Below are positions 31,930 through 43,744 of a stretch of 64,000 bases of DNA, one piece after another. Source of the DNA: Trichobilharzia regenti (taxonomy: Eukaryota > Platyhelminthes > Trematoda > Strigeidida > Schistosomatidae); assembly GCA_944472135.2 (NCBI GenBank), contig OX235267.1, positions 38,161,312 to 38,225,311 on the forward strand, given 5' to 3'. A model generated the notes under the pieces. It made no database searches. It had not been told where the DNA came from and worked only from the letters and a program-made list of their open reading frames with translations. Position 1 is the stretch's first letter, and every line of letters starts with the position of its first letter. A program made the translations under genes and the position numbers.

Positions 31930-33000
31930 ATAAGCAGGATTTTTACACAAAATATTACGTATATTTACATGAAAAAACACTAAACAGGGTATTTTTGTCT
32001 AATATGAGATAAAAAGATATTCCAATTATAATGGGGAGTGTCAGTTTTTAAATTAAACCAATTCCTATACATGTGTTCATCTAGATGACTAAAAATAACT
32101 TGATTTTGAGAGCCGTTTAAAGCTCTTATTCTATTTTGAGTCTTCGCCAGAAACCTTCTATTGAATTTGTGTGAGTACCAGTTCTGGGATCGACGAACTC
32201 ATCCGATTGGTTAATTTGATGGTGTATGTATCTCAAATCCGATAATCGGTTATATGCTGCCTCTGAATAATAGGGAGAAGTGTGTCAGCACTCCTATCTG
32301 GAATAAGTTCGATAAATCCTTTCCGAATCTGGGTGTCGTAAATCCCCAGAACACAAACGTTATTCGCTCTAGCACATCCTCGTCTGTACTTCTTCTTTAT
32401 GAGAACCATTTCATCGATATGAACGACTACACCGACTCCTCCCCGCACTTGAGTAATGCTATTCATTTTCCACGACGCTAAAACTCGACAAAACTGGAAC
32501 CATTCCACAGTAGACGTTGACGTATTTTCTGTCTGAGCCGCAGTTGACCTCACACCGGACTTCAAAACCCAGTAATTGCAAAGAAACAGTATATTCGTCA
32601 AAGAAAGTATTGAATTTTCAAAGAAAGTTCCTAGAAGACAATTAACTGAGAGTTTCACTCACCAGTGCGAGCACTTATTCGTTTCCTACACTCTGTATAT
32701 CCAAATGGATATCCAAGTTATGACTAACCTGTGTAATCTAATGCTGCAAAATTTACAACGACTTCTCATCGACATACTCTCACAGTTATGTAATCTTAAG
32801 TAACGTTGAAGCGGTAGAAGACGAGAACTTAACAAGGGATTGTTACCTATAGTAGGCGGATTGGTGTCTCTGTGTATCCAAATTATGTATACCTTATCTT
32901 CAAAGAACAATTCGCACAGATCTGCATGTTGTAGTACTTCTTGCCTTCCTTCATATCGTGTTTTTTGTGTTCCTTTCATGTCTCGCACGTATCTATCTCT
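31930..33000 (-). mobile_element. Merlin-type (ISXO2/IS1595-like) DNA transposon remnant
   Basis: The minus frame 32233-32658 contains 'GVGVVVHIDEMVLIKKKYRRG', 'VCVLGIYD' and 'IELIPDRSADTLLPIIQR', the DDE transposase pattern of Merlin/ISXO2 proteins (the Asp in HIDE is a catalytic residue). The next segment reads 'DEFVDPRTGTHTNSIEGFWRR' in another frame, which is the conserved end with the catalytic Asn/Glu region. An N-terminal piece is at 32686-32988. Stops and frameshifts show it is dead. I could not find convincing terminal inverted repeats. Confidence 0.75.
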
Positions 33001-33309
33001 CTAAAGCTGTATCATTTGCCTTCTCTGAAATCAAATCCATCTGCCTGCTAGTTGATGTTTTTATACCGGCCGATGAACGTTTCCTTACATATATATATAC
33101 TACTGATAGCTCTTATCAGTAGCTCTCGCCACAACGTGTATTCGTTATTTTATGCATAAATACCAATCAACTTTGTTGACATTCAATCACATCTATCAAA
33201 AAATTCAGAGGATTTACTCAACACGTAGATTTTCGTTATTTGCTCTTCTAATCAAAACGTTTAACCTAGTGTATGTGTAGTTCTGACTGGTGAACAAATC
33301 ATTTCTCAT

Positions 33310-33644
33310 CTATATTAGTTTGTTTATTAGAAGATATATCACACAGTGAAACAGTATTACTGTTTACTGGATGACGTTTCGAACAAAATTTATTAATGTT
33401 GATAATCATATCATTTGTAATCAACGGACTTTGAAACTTGAGTTTTATAGTTTCCTTTGTCCTCTCCTATTTGTCGTCGTTGGGGTAGTAGAATTTTCCA
33501 GATATCCGAGTGGACAGGTGTTGAATCATTCCTATTGCACGTGTTTGCAGCTGATTCGGATAAACAAAGCTTCTGTTATCGATCTCTTCCTCCATTCACC
33601 CTGTTACATTGGATTTAAAAACCATCATCTTATCCCATCATTCT
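33310..33644 (-). repeat. Penelope-like element (family III), left part, split by an insertion
   Basis: The sequence matches 45115-45450 and 18700-19020. It continues at 34313 after the inserted RTE-like element. On the minus strand it lies at the 3' side of the GIY-YIG coding part. The strand refers to the coding direction of that part. Confidence 0.65.
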
Positions 33645-33658
33645 ATTGTCTGGTTGTG

Positions 33659-34298
33659 AGACCTGGCCACTGAGAGTGGAAGACATGAAAAGCCTGACTA
33701 GCTGTCTTTGATCATAGGTGCCTGCGCTCTATTTCCCGTGTAAAGTGGCATAATAAGGTGAGCAACATTTAGGTTAGGCGTCGAGTTCTAGGTAAACAGG
33801 GAAATCAATCGACGAAGTCGTGAAGTTACAAAGACTGAGATGGTTAGGACATGTGTTACGTATGCCAAGTCATCGCCTCCCTCGACGAGCAATGTTAGCG
33901 GTCAGGCTGGAAAAGAGCTATCGGCGGTCAAACAAAAACTTGGCATCAGTCAATGAAATCCACAACAGTTGGTCTAAGCCACGTAGGAAGGTGTAGACTT
34001 CCTGACTGACTGGTTGGGGTCCTCGGGACGGTAAAAATCAATGGTTGGAAACAATTGGTGACATGGCTCAAAATCGTTCTCAGTGGCCAGGGCAGATGCA
34101 TCCACTCCTTGTGACTTATGATCTCCAATGAAACTGTTTTGTTTTTCTTTATTACTCCTTTGTCTCACACCTCTGCTCACTGTTTCTATTATGCTTTTCT
34201 TGTACTTTCTTCTCTTGCTTCGCGTGCTACACGGAGTGTGGCGGCTTGAACTTCCGCACATTTGTGTATAGTTCTATGTCGAAAACAGACAGACAGAC
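33659..34298 (+). mobile_element. RTE-like (type 1) insertion with 14-bp target-site duplication
   Basis: This 640-bp 5'-truncated element begins in 'CETWPL.VEDMKSLT' sequence, runs through the post-RT region and ends in (acag)n. The target attgtctggttgtg is repeated exactly at 33645-33658 and 34299-34312. The undivided target is seen at 45447-45460. It is a clean example of target-primed insertion into a PLE. Confidence 0.88.
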
Positions 34299-34312
34299 AT
34301 TGTCTGGTTGTG

Positions 34313-34796
34313 TGTAACTGCGTGCAGTGAGTGGTATAGCTGAACTATTCTCTAGATTCCTTATCGTATTCGGATCAACCAATCTAGATTTTGTTAGGTT
34401 TTTATGTTCGGTTAGCCTGACTGACTGCCCCTGTTTTACTAGTTTGACCTGAAAATCATTGCAGGTTTTGTTTTAAAGGGTCCACTGACAGGATCCTTTA
34501 ACTGATAAAGCTTGTTTCTAATTGAGTTTGTGGACAGCTTGTATGCCAGTCACTTATATTCCTGCCTGCCTTGTTAAGACTTCTGAGTAAGGTTTTCTAG
34601 GTTACTTTCTTGTATGGGATTACTACTGATGATTTAGATTCCTTATTGTTGGTGTCGTCATCAATATTATTATTATTATTATCACTATCGCTACTATCAT
34701 TATTTATTTTATTTTTACATTTCCTTACATATTTCCTGACTAATTTATCCGGGTAATTATGAAGTTTCAAGGCTTTTTTATGTGATACTACAGTGA
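34313..34796 (-). pseudogene. Penelope-like element (family III), right part
   Basis: The minus frame 34597-34800 has 'DDDTNNKESKSSVVIPYKK', the PLE linker also seen at 19800. Upstream residues (KALKLHNYPDKLVRKYVRKCK) match the 'NGYP.RFI.RN' region. The GIY-YIG half is degraded. Confidence 0.6.
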
Positions 34797-34801
34797 CCAA
34801 G

Positions 34802-35191
34802 TGTTATGTACTCGTCGAGTAGTTTTAATGGTCCTGACACGGAAAGAGGGAAATCAGACCACCAAGTTTACAATGATACTTGTATTTTCCAGACAAGGAA
34901 AATAAATGTCACATAAGAGTGTGAGTGAAATGGTACGTAGTGTACGAAAATGTGTGTACAAGAATACAGTACAAAAGTATGTATGAAAATGACCAGTACA
35001 CATGATCCAATAAATAGACAGTCTTAACATGATTGGTTGTAATGTCATGTGACAACAAGGTTATACATGTTTATTTAGTTAGTGGACAGACAAAAGCATA
35101 TTGTCAGTTATAATGAAATATGGATCCATATACACATAGCAAAATATAACAGACTGTCAAAACAAAACACACATCATGTGGGTACATATCA
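34802..35191. mobile_element. Solo LTR copy 3 (390 bp), 5-bp duplication ccaag
   Basis: TGTTATGTACTCG to ACATATCA, bounded by ccaag at 34797-34801 and 35192-35196. It is nearly identical to 1104-1492. No internal region is present, so it formed by LTR-LTR recombination. Its right end lies 61 bp before exon 5 of TRAPPC13. Confidence 0.88.
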
Positions 35192-35252
35192 CCAAGTTTT
35201 ACACATATATTAACATTTCTCATCTAAACTGCTTATCTGTTTTCTGTTACAG

Positions 35253-35297
35253 GTAAATAAGCCACTGGATGTTCGAAAGAAATTTTCAATCATTGAT
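35253..35297 (+). CDS. TRAPPC13: TRAPPC13 exon 5 (45 bp)
   Basis: Begins after TTCTGTTACAG and ends before GTAAGA at 35298; 15 codons, phase 0. 'VNKPLDVRKKFSIID' matches 'VLKPLDVKTKFYNAE'. It is too short to be found by ORF length and is recognised only through the conserved KPLDV motif and clean splice sites. Confidence 0.88.
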
Positions 35298-35409
35298 GTA
35301 AGAAGTATATGATTATTATTATTGTTATGAATCATCACTGTTGTCTATATTGCTTACTATTTCCTGGCCTTTTTTGTATTCGATTAACTATGGAAATATC
35401 GATCATCTT

Positions 35410-35660
35410 CATCCCCTTGGGTGTTCCAAGTGGGAACAATAGGTTTTCAACAGCGCATTTCAATTTTATCTTATTCTGTGTTGTCCTCTTTAGTTGGCTT
35501 CACGATTACCCTTGAGTTTTCATCTCATACTCATACAACGTGCTCCATGTCATCCTTCAGCAACGACCAAAGTGTTGTTCTTCGTTTAGGTTCCGCTAGG
35601 GGGCTTAGCACACTCGAGTGGAAATCTGAAACTTCAAAGCACCAAACAACTTCCAAGAGT
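35410..35660 (-). pseudogene. RTE-like (type 2) 3' fragment
   Basis: Starts with the reverse complement of the type-2 3' UTR ('ccttgggtgttccaagtggg') and continues briefly into the coding end. The remainder to 36592 shows no recognisable gene. Confidence 0.45.
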
Positions 35661-36617
35661 GTAGGAAAATTGAAGTTTATTTTAAACATCCTTCATTAGA
35701 GTCATCTTTTTCCCATATGATCTGTAAATCAGAAATTCGATCCTAACCTGCTTTAAAAGAGTTATGTCATTCGTTATTTTATCAATGCATGTTTGGGATA
35801 TATTATAGATCAATGTCCACAGTCTAGAAATAAAAACTAATCGGAGTGATCTTGAACGCATGATAATCGTTGGCTCCCAGTTTTAGAGTAGCAGGAGAGT
35901 ATTACTCCATTGTGGGTAAAACTTTATTTCACTGACTGGCTCACTGAGTGTTTCTAGGTCATTGGTGCGGCGCACTCCAATGTTAGTCAGTGGTGCTTAA
36001 AGTTTAACTTGACCAATAAATTATGTAATAGGTGGAAGGAGTAAATAACGGGTTGGTTAAGAAAAAGATGGCGTTACTTAAATGTCATTTTTTTAAAATG
36101 CATAAAAGGCCTTATTAGCAAGGTAGTAGAACTTGGAATTATACCCAAGGTAGAAGGAGAGGGTGGAGAATTTTTTTCACTGTGCATAAATCAGTAACAT
36201 CTTGCTCTTAACCAACCATCCACTTACTCTTTCTACCTATTAAATAATTTATTTTCTGTACACGTGTCTCCGTTATCATCCTATTCATATTATGCTACCT
36301 TGTCAATACTTACCAATCTTCACCCCTCCCTTCCTCCACTAGTTACTAAATTTTAATTAATAACCACACTTTAGAAACACTTTGATGACGTAAATAAGAA
36401 ACCTTGCTAACTTTCATTTTTGTTTGACAATCTTAATGTGCACACACACACACAAACAAAGTGGTTATATGTGAATGCAATTGTACAGCTAAGTGAATGA
36501 ATTCTCCACCGAAAAGAGACTCTTCTTTGAACTTTGTTATTGAAATAATAGAGACGATTTGTAACTCAGGTGGATGACTTGTAATTAATAGTGTTCTCTT
36601 AGCTGGTTGGTTTAGTT

Positions 36618-36659
36618 GAGGAGCTTTCGTCGTCTTTCTGGACGACATCTTCAGCGCAG
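36618..36659 (-). ncRNA. Hammerhead-like motif, left arm of PLE family II
   Basis: Reverse complement of the motif at 38036-38077, with CTGAAGA core, GTCGT/ACGAC stem II and GAAAGCTC. One stem I base is changed (cctca for ccgca), which weakens stem I. Confidence 0.4.
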
Positions 36660-38035
36660 TATTTAGGATAAAGTGAAATGATTTAAATTTTTCTTCATGA
36701 GTGATATAATTGCGTCTCCCGGTAACCACCTTTACATATGTATTGACCGTTTTCTATTGACTTGGATTTTAAACTTTCTGGTCACCTGATTTACCTTTTT
36801 ATTAGTTCGTATATTTCGTCTATATAAACGTGTTTGTTAATTGCATATTCGTTTGAGTAGAGGCTTCTTGGAATTCCCTGGTACTTTTGGTGTTTCCTCT
36901 GTCCAAGATTTTGAATTATCCCAATCAAATTGATGTCCATAATTGTCTGTATGCATTGATACTAAAGAATTTATATCATGTCTTTTCACGGCTGATTTGT
37001 GTTCTTGGATTCTGATTCGAAGGGGACGCCCACTTTGACCACTGATATAATTTCTGTTACAGTTCATACAGGCAATTTATTTTGTAAATGGTGTTAATTT
37101 TATCCCCTTTTTCTGTTGGATCTTTCGGTTTGCATAATATCGAATTAAGCGATTCGACTGGCTGACTTGTATGCGATATCTATTCCAAACAGTCTTAATA
37201 TTCTAGCTGTTATTTCAGAGATATTTCTCATGTATGGTAGGATGAATTTTCTTGTGTTCTTTAATGATGGTTCCTTGTCGGTGTTGTGATTCGATTTTAA
37301 ACACTTTTTGCTGAAATTTTGTGGATAACGATTCATTTTGAAGACCGCTTGTAGGTATTTTTCTTCCATTCTTTTCAACTCTGGAGTGCTAAAATGTGTG
37401 TTTGAACTGTCTTTTAAACTGTCTGCACACAGTTTTGCTTGTGAGTGAGTAATTGGATTATTGCCAGTATAGTTGAGTATTTTATCTGTGTGCGTTGATT
37501 TTCTGTATACTTGTGTTTCTAAATTTCCTGTGTTAGTTCTCCTGATAAGGGCATTTAGGAAGAATGGGATTTTGTCATCTAATTCTTCTTCTCTCCTGGT
37601 GAATTTGATGTCTTCAAATATGTTGTTTATTAATTTATGGGTATATTCCAAATCATTTCTCTTAATTATTACAAATGTATCATCAACGTAATGTACCCAG
37701 ACTTTTGGTATAATTATAGGTAGAGCTATTAATTCTATCATTGGATCACGGCTTCAGCTATTAATCCTGATATTGGCGATCCCATTGGTGTTCCTTTCAT
37801 CTGTTCATATATTTGAGAATTCCTAGAAGCCTTCTACTCAAACGAATATGCAATTAAAAAACACGTTAATATAGACAAAATATACGAACTAATAAAAAGG
37901 TAAATCAGGTGACCAGAAAGTTTAAAATACAAGTCAATAGAAAACGGTCAATACATATGTAAAGATGGTTACCGGGAGACGCAATTATATCACTCATGAA
38001 GAAAAATTTAAATCATTTCACTTTATCCTAAATAC

Positions 38036-38077
38036 TGCGCTGAAGATGTCGTCCAGAAAAACGACGAAAGCTCCGCA
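38036..38077 (+). ncRNA. Hammerhead-like motif, right arm of PLE family II
   Basis: TGCG at 38036-38039 pairs with CGCA at 38074-38077. CTGAAGA at 38040-38046 fits CUGANGA. GUCGU pairs with ACGAC, with one unpaired U before the stem. GAA is followed by AGCU and C17 at 38073. Stem III is only two base pairs without a loop, which suggests activity, if any, as a dimer, as reported for hammerheads in Penelope-like elements. Confidence 0.5.
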
Positions 38078-38185
38078 ACTAAACCAACCAGCTAAGAGAA
38101 CACTAATAATTGCAGAACTTTGTTATTCTTATATTATTCTATAGTTTGAATTTGTAAGGGTTAGTTTGTTTTTACGAGCTGCTCA

Positions 38186-38410
38186 CCGATTGATATCAGT
38201 TCGAGAACCATTGGAAACCAGCCAACCAAGGAGTACTGCCAGACAGCTGTTTCATCCGGCGTAGTTTGGGAATCATCGGTAGTACTCACCCACCATATGG
38301 GTTCGAACCCAGGACCTTCCGGTTACATGGCTAGGCAAGCTGGTATACCTTTCAGCCACTGGGAACTGATTCAATGGCTCATGAATCCTAACTTCTACGA
38401 ATTTGTGATT
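38186..38410 (-). repeat. tRNA-related SINE, type D
   Basis: B box 'gggttcgaaccca' and the tRNA-like head are readable on the minus strand. The ribozyme-like part has lost its core ('gtactaccgatgattccc'). Confidence 0.6.
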
Positions 38411-38749
38411 TGGGGTTACCCCTTAGTATATTAATATCAATTTATCAAGTCATTGTTAATTCCCCATGAATGAGAACATGAACTTTGTATACGGCGACAC
38501 ACTCAGTTATTCATAATTTGAAACTGTTGTCATCTTACAGATTTGATGGCGTATATGTTCGCTAAACGTTCAGAAAAATAAGCGTTATTGTCCTTGGTTA
38601 ATTATAATCATGCTATTTCATGTTTATTTGTCTCAGGGTTGTCAATCTTATTAGCCCCCCCACACACACATTACATGTGGTTTGCAGCCCCGAGTATGGG
38701 GCTGAGTTCTATAATCAACTAATTAACTAACTAGATATAATAGAGAAGA

Positions 38750-39990
38750 TTTGTAGCTCAGGTGGATGATTTTGATGTGGTTGTGTTCTCTGAGCTGAAT
38801 AGTTAATTTGCGAAATCTTGGTTTCGATCTTTGGTAGAATTATGTTTTCAAGCCTTTGCATCACTGCTTCCGCAGTCAAACCTGATATTTGTGGTCCCAT
38901 GGGTGTTCCTTTGAATTGTTCATATATTTAGCCGTTGAATTTGATGTACGTTGTTACGTATAGGTTTATGCATTCCATCCAGCTTGTGTGTTGCATTTTT
39001 GGTTGTTGTGGAAGGTGTTCGTCGTTGCTAAGTAATTGCTCCATGGTTTCTTTTGCTAGTTATTTGTCCGATTGAGGTATATAATGCTGTGACTTTGAAA
39101 GATATTATTATTTTTTGTTCACCTATTTGGATGTCTCTGATTTTCTCTAGGAATTGGATAGCAGAGTTGATGGAGTGATCACAAGATTCCGTTAGGTGTT
39201 TTAGTTTTCTGTATAATTCCTTGGATAAATTATATGTTGGAGTTCCTGAAAGTGATACAATTGGTCATCATGGGATATTTGGCTTGTGTATTTTAGGTCT
39301 GCCGTAGAATCGGAGTAGGACTGGTCCATTGGATTGCATTCGCCATTGGTCTTGTTTTGTGATCTGTCCAGTTTTGGTGAGCTTGTTTAAGGTCCTTTGA
39401 TGCGGTTGTCCATTGTTTGTATGAGATTTGTTGGGAGTTGTTGATATACATCTTCATCTTTGAGTAGTTCTTCAGCTTTCTTGGTGTATTCTTCTCTGTC
39501 CATGACTACTGTTGTTCTCCCTTTGTCGGCTGGTGGAATGACGATGTCCTTCCTATTTTTCAGCCTTTTGAGGGCCTTTAGTTCTTGAGAGTTGAGTTGT
39601 GTGTATGTTGTCTTTTCTGTTTGACCATTGGTACAATTGTTTGGCGTATCTCTTCCTGTGTTTCCTCGTTCAAGTTTGATGATTTGAGTAATGATTCAAG
39701 GGCAGCGAAGAAATCAGTTTTCGAAGCATCTCCGGTGTTGTAGTTTAATCCTTTTCGTAGTAGTTGTTGTTCCATTTTTCATAGTGGTTGTTTTGATAGG
39801 TTGACTACGCAGTCTGTAGGCGTATTGTCTGGTTGTTGTTTTCTAATCTTGGCTAGCTTGGTTTTAAGGACTCTTCGTCTTTGTTCTCTGTGTTTTCTAC
39901 TTGACAGTGTAATTGCGCTGATCAGCGTTGACATGTGTTCCTGGTTGAGGGTTTACTCTAGTTTTACTTTTTGGACATCTATTAATTAAT
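38750..39990 (-). pseudogene. Penelope-like element (family II), N-terminal and RT part, broken
   Basis: The minus strand contains 'NRKDIVIPPADKGRTTVVMDREEYTKKAEELLKDEDVY', which is the PLE RT start (ADKG, VVMD), followed by degraded sequence and 'QFKGTPMGPQISGL', the conserved 'GTPMG.P.S...A' RT motif. An N-terminal frame lies at 39578-39775. Many stops are present. Confidence 0.7.
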
Positions 39991-40519
39991 TAACTAAATA
40001 ACTGACTAACTAAGGACACTCAGGTGTATTGAACTGAAGTCGTAGTAGGAAAACGCCTCACTCTAATTTGTGAATTGATAGATAGAATTTTATCCAAGCA
40101 ACGAGATATTTCAATTTATTAAGAAGTAAACTTCTCTTTTCAAATTTTTAAATCTAAATTTGGCTAACTTGTCTTATTTTTGGATATATATATTTTATAT
40201 TTTACTTTATATATATAATATATATATTTCCGGAGAATGTTTACATTTATTTTATTGACTGATAGGTTTATTATTTTTTTGCTGAATTCCATACCATCTG
40301 TTGAAATCATTTTATTACTTCTTTTTAAAGGGAATATATTTCCCCATCTATTTCAAAATTTAATCCGCATTTCCTATTTGCATTCATTTCATACACTTCC
40401 CTTTGCCTTCCATGTGGTGATTGTGTTTTCGTTTACGGGATAAGGCCAACAGTAAAGAAGTAGACACTAGAGCTGGGTAACCTTGAACTGGCCAATCACT
40501 GTGTATTTTATTATTATTA

Positions 40520-41460
40520 TTATTTCCTTGGGTTCCGACGTGGGGGGTGGGGAAATACGGCTTCAATAACACGTCTCCACTTTCGTCTATTTTCTGACGT
40601 CCTCTTCAGCTGGGTTGATGACTGACCATAATCTCTCGTCTCCTTCTCCTTCCAATACATTATCTCCTCCATGTCACCCTCTCAATAATGACTCAATCGT
40701 CGCTTCCCATAGGGATTCCATTCGTGCCATCGCCTGCTAATGGCGCAATGTTATTTGATGGCCTCTCTAACGTATTCCCGATCGATTCTTCTCTATTTTT
40801 TTCCTACATATTTGTTGAGCAATCTGTTCTTGGTCAGTTTTTTCTCAACCAGAGTATTTTGTTGCTAATAGTGTCTGGCCGGCTGATCATTTGATCTTCA
40901 GTATGGAGCCAGCCAGCAAAAGGGGCAACTGTTGATAAAACTATGTGGTGACTTGTTGGAAATGCTTTTCGTGACGCTCAGCGCACGTCCCTGACCGATG
41001 TATAAGAACTAACTGTTGAAAATCTGAATCTTGTCCCATTATTGCCTGAGTGCAGAAGATTTTCCAACTGGTGTTTCAGTTTGATGAAGGCGTATCTCAC
41101 GTGCCCGATTCTGGCTGGCTGGCTGTGGCATCTTCATCCGTCCCGCTTGTGGTTGAAACCGTGCTTCCTAGCCGGATAAAAGTAAAGGAGATAACCTCTA
41201 TTAAATCTCTCCTTTTGATGGTGATTGGCGCTGGCTCCTGTTGTTGTTGTTTCTGTTGTTTGGTTGGTTATCTTCATCGCCTTCGTCTTCCCTATGTTCA
41301 TCGGGAGTCCTGTCTTCGCTGCCGGCTTCTTCAGTCAGTTTGTTGCCTTTCACATGCAAGTGATCGAGTCTGTGTAACATTAGACATATAGCATCTGCAA
41401 AGGTCAAATATTCTAGAATCTTCTCATTGGTGGTCTAGCGTATTCGTGTCTCCTCGCTCT
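40520..41460 (-). pseudogene. RTE-like (type 2) 3' half
   Basis: Reverse complement of the RT tail and post-RT region. The minus frame 41201-41407 includes 'ICLMLHRLDHLHVKGNKLTEEAGSEDRT', matching 'KLEDMQSESNKLAERASKIGPQ' near 43.8 kb. Frames are broken throughout. Confidence 0.55.
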
Positions 41461-42209
41461 CCACAGTCTTTCGCATAATCCAGTCCAGCACAATTAGAAA
41501 TACCGTATGCTTTCAGGTAAAAAGTAACACTTATAGTGTAAAAAATGTATGTTTACTAAATATAATATACTGTAAGTAAATAGTAAATTATATAGGGTAT
41601 ATGTCACTAGTATGCTAAGAAAAGAGGTCTTTGTTTTCCAGAGGAGTGACTATAGTGATTAAACCAGAATCTGTATGAGTATCAGTTATAGCATCCACTA
41701 ATTCTTCAGAATGATTGACTTCATGATTCATAGTAACGTTGTTCAGCACTTCAAATGGATGCTGCTAATAATGATCGTTTCAAGTTTCACTCGAACCTTG
41801 ACCATCACCCTTATCTTCATCCTGTTGTAATCCTAATCTTGAATCAGAGTGACTAATATAACGATGTTGAGCAATCTGATTAGTTGGTTCAAGGTTGAAT
41901 ACCAGTAGTATCTATTCTTTACGAATGATTACATGGAATATCCCTTTTTTGAAGCGGCGCGACCTACTTTGTCCCGGGGGGGGGGGGGGAGGCGTTGAAC
42001 CGTATCAATAAATGGGTCAAAAAAAATACAAGTATGATTCCGTTAATATTCAATCATACACTTTAAACTTTTGAACCTACTACCTCCTATAATCCTTGAT
42101 ATCGTGCAGATATAAGTATCAAGCGACGTTTTTTTTTTTTTTTGATAAGAGTGCAGCAAATGACCACAGTTAAAGAACACAATATCATCCAGATCCTTGA
42201 AATTTTTTG

Positions 42210-42810
42210 TCTGCGTTCATTTTAGGCCTGTCTCCTCGTTGGTTGCTGTTGTCTGTCGCATTCTCCAGTCTACCACAATCAGCGAAATCATTGGTTACTC
42301 CTGTCTTCATTTACAAGGATTTCATGAGTTTTCAGTTGTGGATTACTTGACATGCAGCATTTTCGTACAACTATTGAATGAGATGTATAGTTGTTGGCGG
42401 TACCTCGTAGTAGCGAAGTAGTTGCCAAACCACCTCTCGATTAACGCTATAGAAGGCCTTTTCAAAGTCGATGAATTGAAGGTAGAAAGTTGATTGCCAT
42501 TTCAAGCTTTCTTCAATGATGATCCGTAGTGTTGCGATTTGATTGATGCATGATTTGTTCCTCCTGAATCCAGCGTGTTCCGATCGAATTTTTTTCATCC
42601 AGGACGTGTTTGATTCTTTCTAGGATGATGCAGCTTACTATTTCGTTTGGGTAAGACAGGAGCATAATGCTGTGCCAGATTTCGCATTGACTTAAGTCTC
42701 CTTTCTTTGGTAGTTTGAATAAGTAGCCTTTCTTCCAGTTCGCAGGTACCTTGCCGTCTTTCCACACCTTATCCAGTAGTGATGTCATCAAGTCCGCTGA
42801 TGTCTTTTAA
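42210..42810 (-). pseudogene. RTE-like (type 2) reverse-transcriptase core fragment
   Basis: The minus frames give 'LLDKVWKDGKVPANWKKGYLFKLPKKGDLSQC' (RT N-terminal region) and 'SEHAGFRRNKSCINQIATLRIIIEESLKWQSTFYLQFIDFEKAFYSVNREVVW' (RT motifs 1-3; 'FIDFEKAFYS' is motif A with the catalytic Asp). It belongs upstream of the segment 40520-41460. An unrecognised ~750-bp stretch with G and T homopolymers (41978, 42130) lies between them. Confidence 0.75.
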
Positions 42811-43744
42811 TGCATGGCTGCTGTGGGCTAAAAAGCATTAGGCATTCGTTTTTCATCAAATACGGTTTGATGCCTATATTTTCATTTTCATCCTACCCAC
42901 CGTCTAATTGACTTCTATGACAGTTTAGTCGAATGGTTTCTACTTCATCATGCTGTTATCCTCAAATATTCAATTTTTTTCGTCTCTGACCAGTACAACA
43001 AAACGTATTGAAGAGTGAATTATTATTCGCCATTATTTTCATGTCATCTTATGGCGTTTCTTACCGAACAAGAGACAACAAACACAAGAATGAAGAAAGA
43101 CAACTTGAAGCAATATTATTGTGTCATTTGATGCATTTATTACAACGTAAATGTCAATTACTTTTGTCCTCTTTCTTTTCCAATGAAAAACATTCATTTC
43201 CTATCTCGGAATTTCATATGTGTGTCCATGTTTGTGCGTTTATACTTACTTCTGGTTGTGTGTATGTATATGCAACCGATGAAGCTGACTGTAACCTACT
43301 TACCATCGACTGACATTGTGACAATCATAGGCAACTTGTTTCAAGTAGGATAACTGTTTTTCCCGCCTATAGGAATGAGGAAGAGTAGTAGAAGAACGTT
43401 TTTCAAATCATCAGAGGTAAAGAATTCGGATGTGGGTGTTTTAATATGTGTAGATTATTATTATTATCATCATCATTATTGTCCAAAGACTTTCGACGTG
43501 AACAACTGAGAATGCTGAGACACAAGAGTGAACTAACTGGTGAAGGAGAATGCATATAATTCATCCTGTGAAGTGACTGTGTTTCTGTGTTTTTGTGCGT
43601 ACATGGAATTCAGCCATAATTAATCCTTCGTTATAATTATGAAAATTACGTAATACATGGTGATAATAGAATAATAATAGTGATCATTTCATTTCAAACA
43701 ACATACTTCGTATACAGAATGAAATTCTCAATGTTGTACATCTT

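Larger units (their letters stand above)
36593..38103 (-). mobile_element. Penelope-like element (family II), RT C-terminus plus GIY-YIG, bounded by ~290-bp inverted repeats
   Basis: Arms 36593-36880 and 37815-38103 are nearly perfect reverse complements. Between them the minus frame 37145-37741 has 'KVWVHYVDDTFVIIKRND' (RT catalytic YVDD box), 'NALIRRTNTGNLETQVYRKSTHTDKILNY' and 'KKCLKSNHNTDKE'. The frame 36837-37067 has 'GQSGRPLRIRIQEHKSAVKRHD' and 'NYGHQFDWDN', the GIY-YIG part. A frameshift separates the two. Further RT sequence upstream is at 38750-39990, separated by an SINE. Confidence 0.8.

Noticed and set aside
43008..43313. 101-codon plus-strand open frame as a gene
   Set aside because: No recognisable domain, no splice-site support and no repeat relation. 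Length alone is not evidence in AT-rich DNA.
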